A stretch of 64,000 nt of DNA from Hymenochaete sp. R1. Taxonomy: Eukaryota > Basidiomycota > Agaricomycetes > Hymenochaetales > Hymenochaetaceae. Position 1 is the stretch's first letter; the number at the start of each line of letters is the position of its first letter. The notes beneath the pieces are model-generated. The model saw only the letters and a program-made list of their open reading frames with translations. It had not been told where the DNA came from and searched no databases. The stretch lies in contig JAFREE010000065.1 of the NCBI GenBank assembly GCA_019400425.1, positions 1-64,000 on the forward strand. The letters run 5' to 3'. Below, piece after piece: positions 59,403 to 64,000 of the stretch. The translations under genes and the position numbers were made by a program.

Positions 59403-62400
59403 TCATAATTTCCTTTCAATAAAGCTTTCAATAGCACCTTCTACTGTGAGAGGGTACTCCTTCAATACAGCTTCACCGTTCTCAATGAACGTGTTTGGCT
59501 GTCAAAATATATGACGGGAGTCAGCACTTGCTCATCTCGTTGGGGTCTACTGGCACTTGCCTGAACGAACACCTTGCGAGGTTGTTTCTTTCGTAGTACC
59601 AAGTCCCGAATCTCACCGTCCCAGCCGGGAAGTGGCGTCGTAAGCTCATTGTAGAAGGCCCGAGCACCCGCGCCATCCGCGGTGGACTTACGCACTTGCA
59701 GATCTATTAATAGCCTACCAGTAACCTTCTGGCCGTCTTTGAGAACCTGAACAACCGAAATTGACGGTGAGCAAATCGAAATGTCTGCGAGTCACTAAAG
59801 CTACGAGCCTTGTCGCGATCTACTCGAACAAGGACGTTTTCGAGATTATTTTTGGAGTCCCGGATCTCTTCAAGGCGAGCAATACCTGCGGAAGGGGCCA
59901 AGGGTAAGCGGAAGAGAATAGGAAGGGGAGGAAAAGTAGGGAAAAGGAATACCAGACTTTACAAGATGTTGTGTAATTCCCATTCTAAAGGATTTGGATG
60001 AGCGTGTGGACAACAGGTTTGCATTCAGAAGGCGGACCGAGCCTGCATATGAGCTTGCCCATGCTTTCCGGTCTTTGGGTCATAAAACTCCAGGGCGCGA
60101 AGACCCATTCGAGCCATAAGGAGGAACGTAACGTAAATGATCTCCTCACGATCCTTCTGGGTCACGTACTTTGAAGGGGTGTGTCAAGCACGATAAGTGG
60201 ACTCAGAGTGAGAAAAGGCTAGACACAAGGCATATTTATTTACTTACGTTGAAAAGACTCAAAATTTCTTCGTTACTCGCGACTGTCCGAACACCAAAGG
60301 GCCAAGTCAATTCTGGCGCTTAGAAATGATTCAAGGACACATACGGTAAAGAGCGACAGTTTCAGCTCGGCACTCTTCCATAGACGATGATACTTCGCCC
60401 AATACAGAGTCGGGCGTCTGACCAGATTTATACCAAGACGTGCTAAGATGGACATGAGAAGATAGTCTGCAATTATACCACGTACACTTACATTGTCTTT
60501 CCCGTCAAAGGGTTTATCACCTTCGTGTAGAATGTAAGGTTGAGGAAGAGTGATATAAATTGATGAGTCATACATACTTTCTCGGGGTCGAAATTCTTCT
60601 TCCCGTCGGCAGACTCTTGGAAAAGCTTCCCGGAACCATGTCCAAGAAGTTCGTGGTTAGCAACCTGTAGCTCAAACGCACGATTATCCCAAGCATTGTA
60701 GAGCTCAACATCATCCGGATGGACGAAAGTGAGCTCTTCATCAGGAGACTTCGCGGCTAGAATATTCTGAGAAAGGGCTCAGCCAATCTCAGTGGGTGCA
60801 TTAGGAAGCTACTGACTGCCAACGACACATTCTTGAACCCAAGCGACTCGCGTATGTCATAGTAGTTCTGAAACTTCGATTAACGGAGTTGAATGGTAGT
60901 TAAAAACCGGCATATCTTACGGGAATCTAGACTCAAAGAAAATGTGTTAATGCGATTAGCCCCAGGGACCTATCAAAACGATAAGAATGTTCACATTGAT
61001 CCCAGCGGGAATGCCTCCGGTACCAAAGTTCACAACCTCGAGCGCCGTAAAATCGGGTTTCCTGAACACATCCACTTCGAAGTTCGGGCCCCATGGCAAA
61101 CTCTTGATCAGCTCCGGGGCGCGGTTGACAAGTTTCTCGTATTTGGCACTGAGTTGCTTGTTCACAACGGCTGTGAAGCCCTCCCATTCTGCACGGACTC
61201 CATAAGGGTCGACGTAGGTCTCGATAAAGCCAATGTAGGACTCGACGGTGGGACTGACGTCTTTAACCCAAGCACGCGACCCTTCTTTGTGAGCCTCAAT
61301 TGATCCTGTTTTGAACCTAAACGTAGCATCGTAGGTTTGTGACATAGAGCTTCCTTATTTACGAAATTGCTTACGATTTGATGTACTCGTCAAGCATTTT
61401 TTCTTGATTTGCGTTTGCAGCGTATTCCTTTGCCTTCGAAAGACGTTCAGCAAAACACGAAGTATAGAGGAAACATTCCGGACCTCGGTAAGAGCATTGA
61501 TTGCTTTCTTGAGGGGTCCTGAAAAGTCACCATATTGAACTTTCAGCGTGCCCCGTGCACCGTTGGCGATGATCTCGTGAGTTGAGGAGGTACCAGAATC
61601 TACAGATGCTACGTGCAATACGAAGTTGTTCCTATCGACCTTTTCGACACTGTGATTTTTTCGTAAGTTTTGATTCCTAATCCCCTTTCAAATATTTACC
61701 GAGTGTTCAACACGTCAATCCCAGCCTTCTCAGCCGCGGCTTGGATGGCAGCGACCTCTTCATCGGTGGCTGGTGCTCCGAGGTAGTAATTACAGACGTG
61801 CCCTTGTGCGCGCTTACCGATGGTTAACACTTCCTCTGGATCAGCTTTGTAGATATGGGTTTTGAGCTGAGGAACTTCAGCCAATATTTTATAGGAGAAA
61901 ACGCAAAAAATTTTGTTCACCTTTTCCCAGATAGGAATTGCTTCGTTGGAATTGACAGAATTGGTGATCACATTTTCGAATTGAGACTCAGAGACGCGAG
62001 GAATGATTTTGGTAAAACCGAAAGACTTGTAGTTGACAAGGTTGCCGAGCACCTATTGATTCATTCAGGGACAAGTCTCAGCCTCATACTTTATACGAAC
62101 TTTTCGGGCAGTGTGAATCGACTCACCTGGGATGTGTAGAGTAAAACATCAGTCCAGTCTTGTTCATTCAATCCAGACTTGGACTGGAGTTCCTTCAGAT
62201 CTGCCGGTCTTCCTTTGTCGCTGAACGTGAGGATGAGGAGATCGTAGAGAGAAGTTGCTTCTGGAGTCCATTGTTCCTGGATGATACGGGCGCCAGCCCA
62301 ACTTGCTTGAGAGACGTAATGCGTATACTTTTTCTCCTTGGAACTATAAGCTATATCAGTAGTACCAGACACTGTGTCTGAACGTATTCAGTTACAATTA

Positions 62401-62499
62401 CCTGAGCTGTGCAAACGCGCCGGAAGCGTTCAGACCACAGAAGGGCGTACGCTTGTCAGCGTAGAAGCGTTCGATGTTTAAGGCTGCAGCAGAAGCCAT
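59403..62499 (-). CDS. Dipeptidyl peptidase III, copy B (canonical)
   Basis: Seventeen exons: 62499-62402, 62343-62127, 62052-61700, 61649-61484, 61433-61375, 61316-60995, 60927-60922, 60867-60817, 60766-60578, 60520-60492, 60442-60345, 60282-60248, 60168-60038, 59984-59953, 59885-59809, 59746-59561, 59498-59403. They encode 714 residues, a standard DPP III length. Zinc site: HELLGH (H462, E463, H467) and EECRAE (519-524). Other family blocks are ASWAGARIIQEQW, GSRAWVKDVSPTVESYIGF, LPWGPNFE and HGQAHMQARMGITQHL. Introns 59747-59808 and 59499-59560 start GC. Divergent from the YME1-like gene across 374 bp. Probably the ancestral-function copy, because it keeps more consensus residues than A; that is inference. 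Confidence 0.94.
60922..60927 (-). other. 6-nt microexon of DPP III copy B
   Basis: ATTCCC on the coding strand (Ile-Pro), flanked by TCTAG upstream and GTAAGA downstream. Needed to give PAGINIPNYYDIR; without it the Ile-Pro of the conserved IPNY motif is lost but the frame is kept. Confidence 0.85.
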
Positions 62500-62873
62500 T
62501 GAACGATTATGTTGACCAGTCAATGATACACGATGATGGGATGGTAATCGAGGACGAAGATGGGGATGGAGATGTTGTGTACCGTGACGAAGCCATCTGT
62601 ACATGTGATGCGATATGATCGATTTTCTGGATACTGGGGGAATTAACTTGAATGGGCTCGGAGCGTCGCACTTAGCGCTGTGAGAGGCACAGAGTCCGGA
62701 TATAGCCGAGCCGGATAGCCGAGACCGTTGCCGTCGCCGAATTGAGCCGGGAGTGAGGACATCGTCAGCGATCGGCAAGTTCTTTGGCGAACTCCTCCGT
62801 CAGTCAGTCCTGCTCGACTCGAGTCCGACATCGTCTTCTCCATCGTCTCCGGCGTTGTCGACATCCTCGACAC
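62500..62873. promoter_or_regulatory. Shared divergent promoter DPP3-B / YME1-like
   Basis: 374 bp between divergent starts. An open frame continues upstream of the YME1-like ATG but has only a TTG near 62784, so ATG 62874 is preferred. No element recognised. Confidence 0.45.
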
Positions 62874-64000
62874 ATGTTTGGGCTGAACTTGCGTATAACG
62901 CGCCCTCCGTCGTCGTTCCTGCCTGCACCTTCTTTGTCTTCCAACGCAGTTTATACTTCTCGATCGCTCGTGTACCTTGCAAGCAGTTCGCGTCTTCGGC
63001 CGTGTTATAGTGCTCCCTATTTTCCTCCTTCCCCGTCTCTTTGGCCTTCCCAATCAACATTTTTACGATATGCTAGACATGCGTCTACCGCATCGTTCCC
63101 ATCGGCGTTTGCCGTCAACGTCATAACTCGTCTTGAGGCTCTCGCTGATGCTGATCCCAATGACCTTGAAGCTCAGCTGAGGCTGTTTCGGATGCTTCAC
63201 AGTCAGGATAGAAAGGCGGCCTGGAATGTTGTAACGAGCCGTTGGCAACGTATGTGCGAACTTGTACGTATTCCGCTCATGTCTACATGTTCCTTATGAT
63301 TGATACCCGTGTATAAAGCATCCATCGTCCCCATTACTAGCCTCGGACGAAGCATTTCAATATTATACATTGGCTCTCATAAAGTCAGGACGCTCTTCAG
63401 ATATTGATTCCGCTGCGCAGAGCCGAGACGAACTTTTAAAAGCTCATCCCCGTGCACCTGTATCGGAATCGAACCACCAGGACGTATCGACACCAAATCA
63501 GGCGTCCTCTTCGACAGCACCGTCCGCTTCTTCTCATAGCAAGGAGCTTGCGCAGTCTGTCATTGCTGCTAATGAATCGTCGTCTCCCCCTCCCATTCGG
63601 CCCTCTCCCGATGCACGGGATTTCTCTGGTGGTACTGGTGCTGCAAGAAATGGCGTGGTTGCCAATGCTACGGGTGCTGGCTCTTCGGACTCGCCCATAT
63701 ATGTTTCTATTGCTGAATGTAAGCGATTTACATCTCCATTCAGTTTTTGCGCCAAATTGATGGATTTTTACAGCCCGCGGTGAGTTTTGGAAAAAGATCA
63801 TTAGGAATGTGTCATTCTTTGCAATCGGTGGATTTTGTAAGTGTCTCCTGGCTTTCGCGTCAATCAATGGCTGGACATTGTCCTAGTTATTCTTGTTGGC
63901 CTCTCGCTTTTCTTGGAAAATTCGAATCTCCTAAGGACTGGTCCGAAAACATCGGAATTCGAACCTATGAAGGGAAAGACAGTCAAGTTTAGCGACGTAC
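62874..64000 (+). CDS. YME1-like mitochondrial i-AAA protease, 5' part (truncated by window)
   Basis: Exons 62874-63263, 63319-63718, 63774-63836 and 63887 to the right edge. The N-terminus (MFGLNLRITRPPSSFLPAP, Ser/Arg-rich) resembles a mitochondrial presequence. Next comes a helical region (EALADADPNDLEAQLRLFR, YYTLALIKSGRSSDIDSA) typical of the Yme1 N-domain, a Ser/Pro linker, then a transmembrane helix (FFAIGGFFILVGLSLFL). The frame reaches PMKGKTVKFSDV, the segment just before the AAA+ module, when the window stops. AAA and zinc-protease domains lie outside, so assignment rests on N-terminal similarity and the KGKTVKFSDV lead-in. Confidence 0.82.

Noticed and set aside
60422..60520. Apparent frameshift in DPP III copy B near the SWYK loop
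   Set aside because: The problem came from a wrong codon split. A 29-nt exon ending in AT, joined to the exon starting CACG, restores KTITSWYK and is mirrored by a 29-nt exon in copy A.
1..64000. Mobile elements, CRISPR arrays, rRNA and tRNA genes, secondary-metabolite cluster
   Set aside because: No transposase or reverse-transcriptase frames, terminal repeats, spaced repeats, tRNA-like arms, or PKS/NRPS/terpene synthase genes were seen by reading; short degenerate copies could still be missed without a search.

Overview
The window looks like nuclear DNA of a filamentous basidiomycete, most likely an Agaricomycete. Genes are dense (21 confident genes plus one mini-gene in 64 kb) and cut by many introns of about 50-60 nt. 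Gene content fits a wood- or litter-associated mushroom: copper radical oxidase, DOMON/cytochrome b561 protein, HGDLK-type kinase, beta-1,3-glucan synthase. I rebuilt gene models by hand from splice signals and protein-family conservation. In every complete model the exon lengths sum to a multiple of three and the frame stays open to the stop. The species cannot be named from this.

Layout. 1-5.6 kb: an unresolved left edge, a 70-residue stand-alone Zn2Cys6 ORF, QCR7 (-), nucleoside diphosphate kinase (+) and a DOMON-cytochrome b561 protein (+). 5.9-14.4 kb (+): LETM1, a GPR1/FUN34/YaaH transporter and an EST1/SMG6-like PIN protein. 15.0-23.3 kb: class II histone deacetylase Hda1 (-), proteasome beta5 (+), LIM protein (-). 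24.4-30.9 kb: copper radical oxidase (+), PNO1 (-), DUF3835 protein (+). 31.9-41.8 kb (-): a 1,411-aa Zn2Cys6 transcription factor and an Erf2-like DHHC palmitoyltransferase. 42.4-53.0 kb (+): UBC9, FKS1, a PTC7-type PP2C. 53.3-62.5 kb (-): a PH-domain/TKL-like kinase and two tandem dipeptidyl peptidase III genes. 62.9 kb to the edge (+): the 5' part of a YME1-type i-AAA protease.

Most genes are housekeeping and belong to separate pathways. Mitochondrial functions recur (QCR7, LETM1, PTC7-like, YME1-like, partly NDK), but nothing suggests an operon-like system. Several neighbours share short divergent promoters: QCR7/NDK, HDA1/PRE2, PNO1/DUF3835, DHHC/UBC9, DPP3-B/YME1.

The most notable signals are in gene architecture. 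Ten introns in eight genes need a GC donor (GC-AG) to keep the conserved frame. A 6-nt microexon occurs at the same position in both tandem DPP III genes, which otherwise differ in intron content. A 14-nt microexon carries the catalytic DVHH motif of Hda1, and a 15-nt in-frame microexon lies in the PP2C gene. I found no insertion sequence, CRISPR array, rRNA or convincing tRNA gene.
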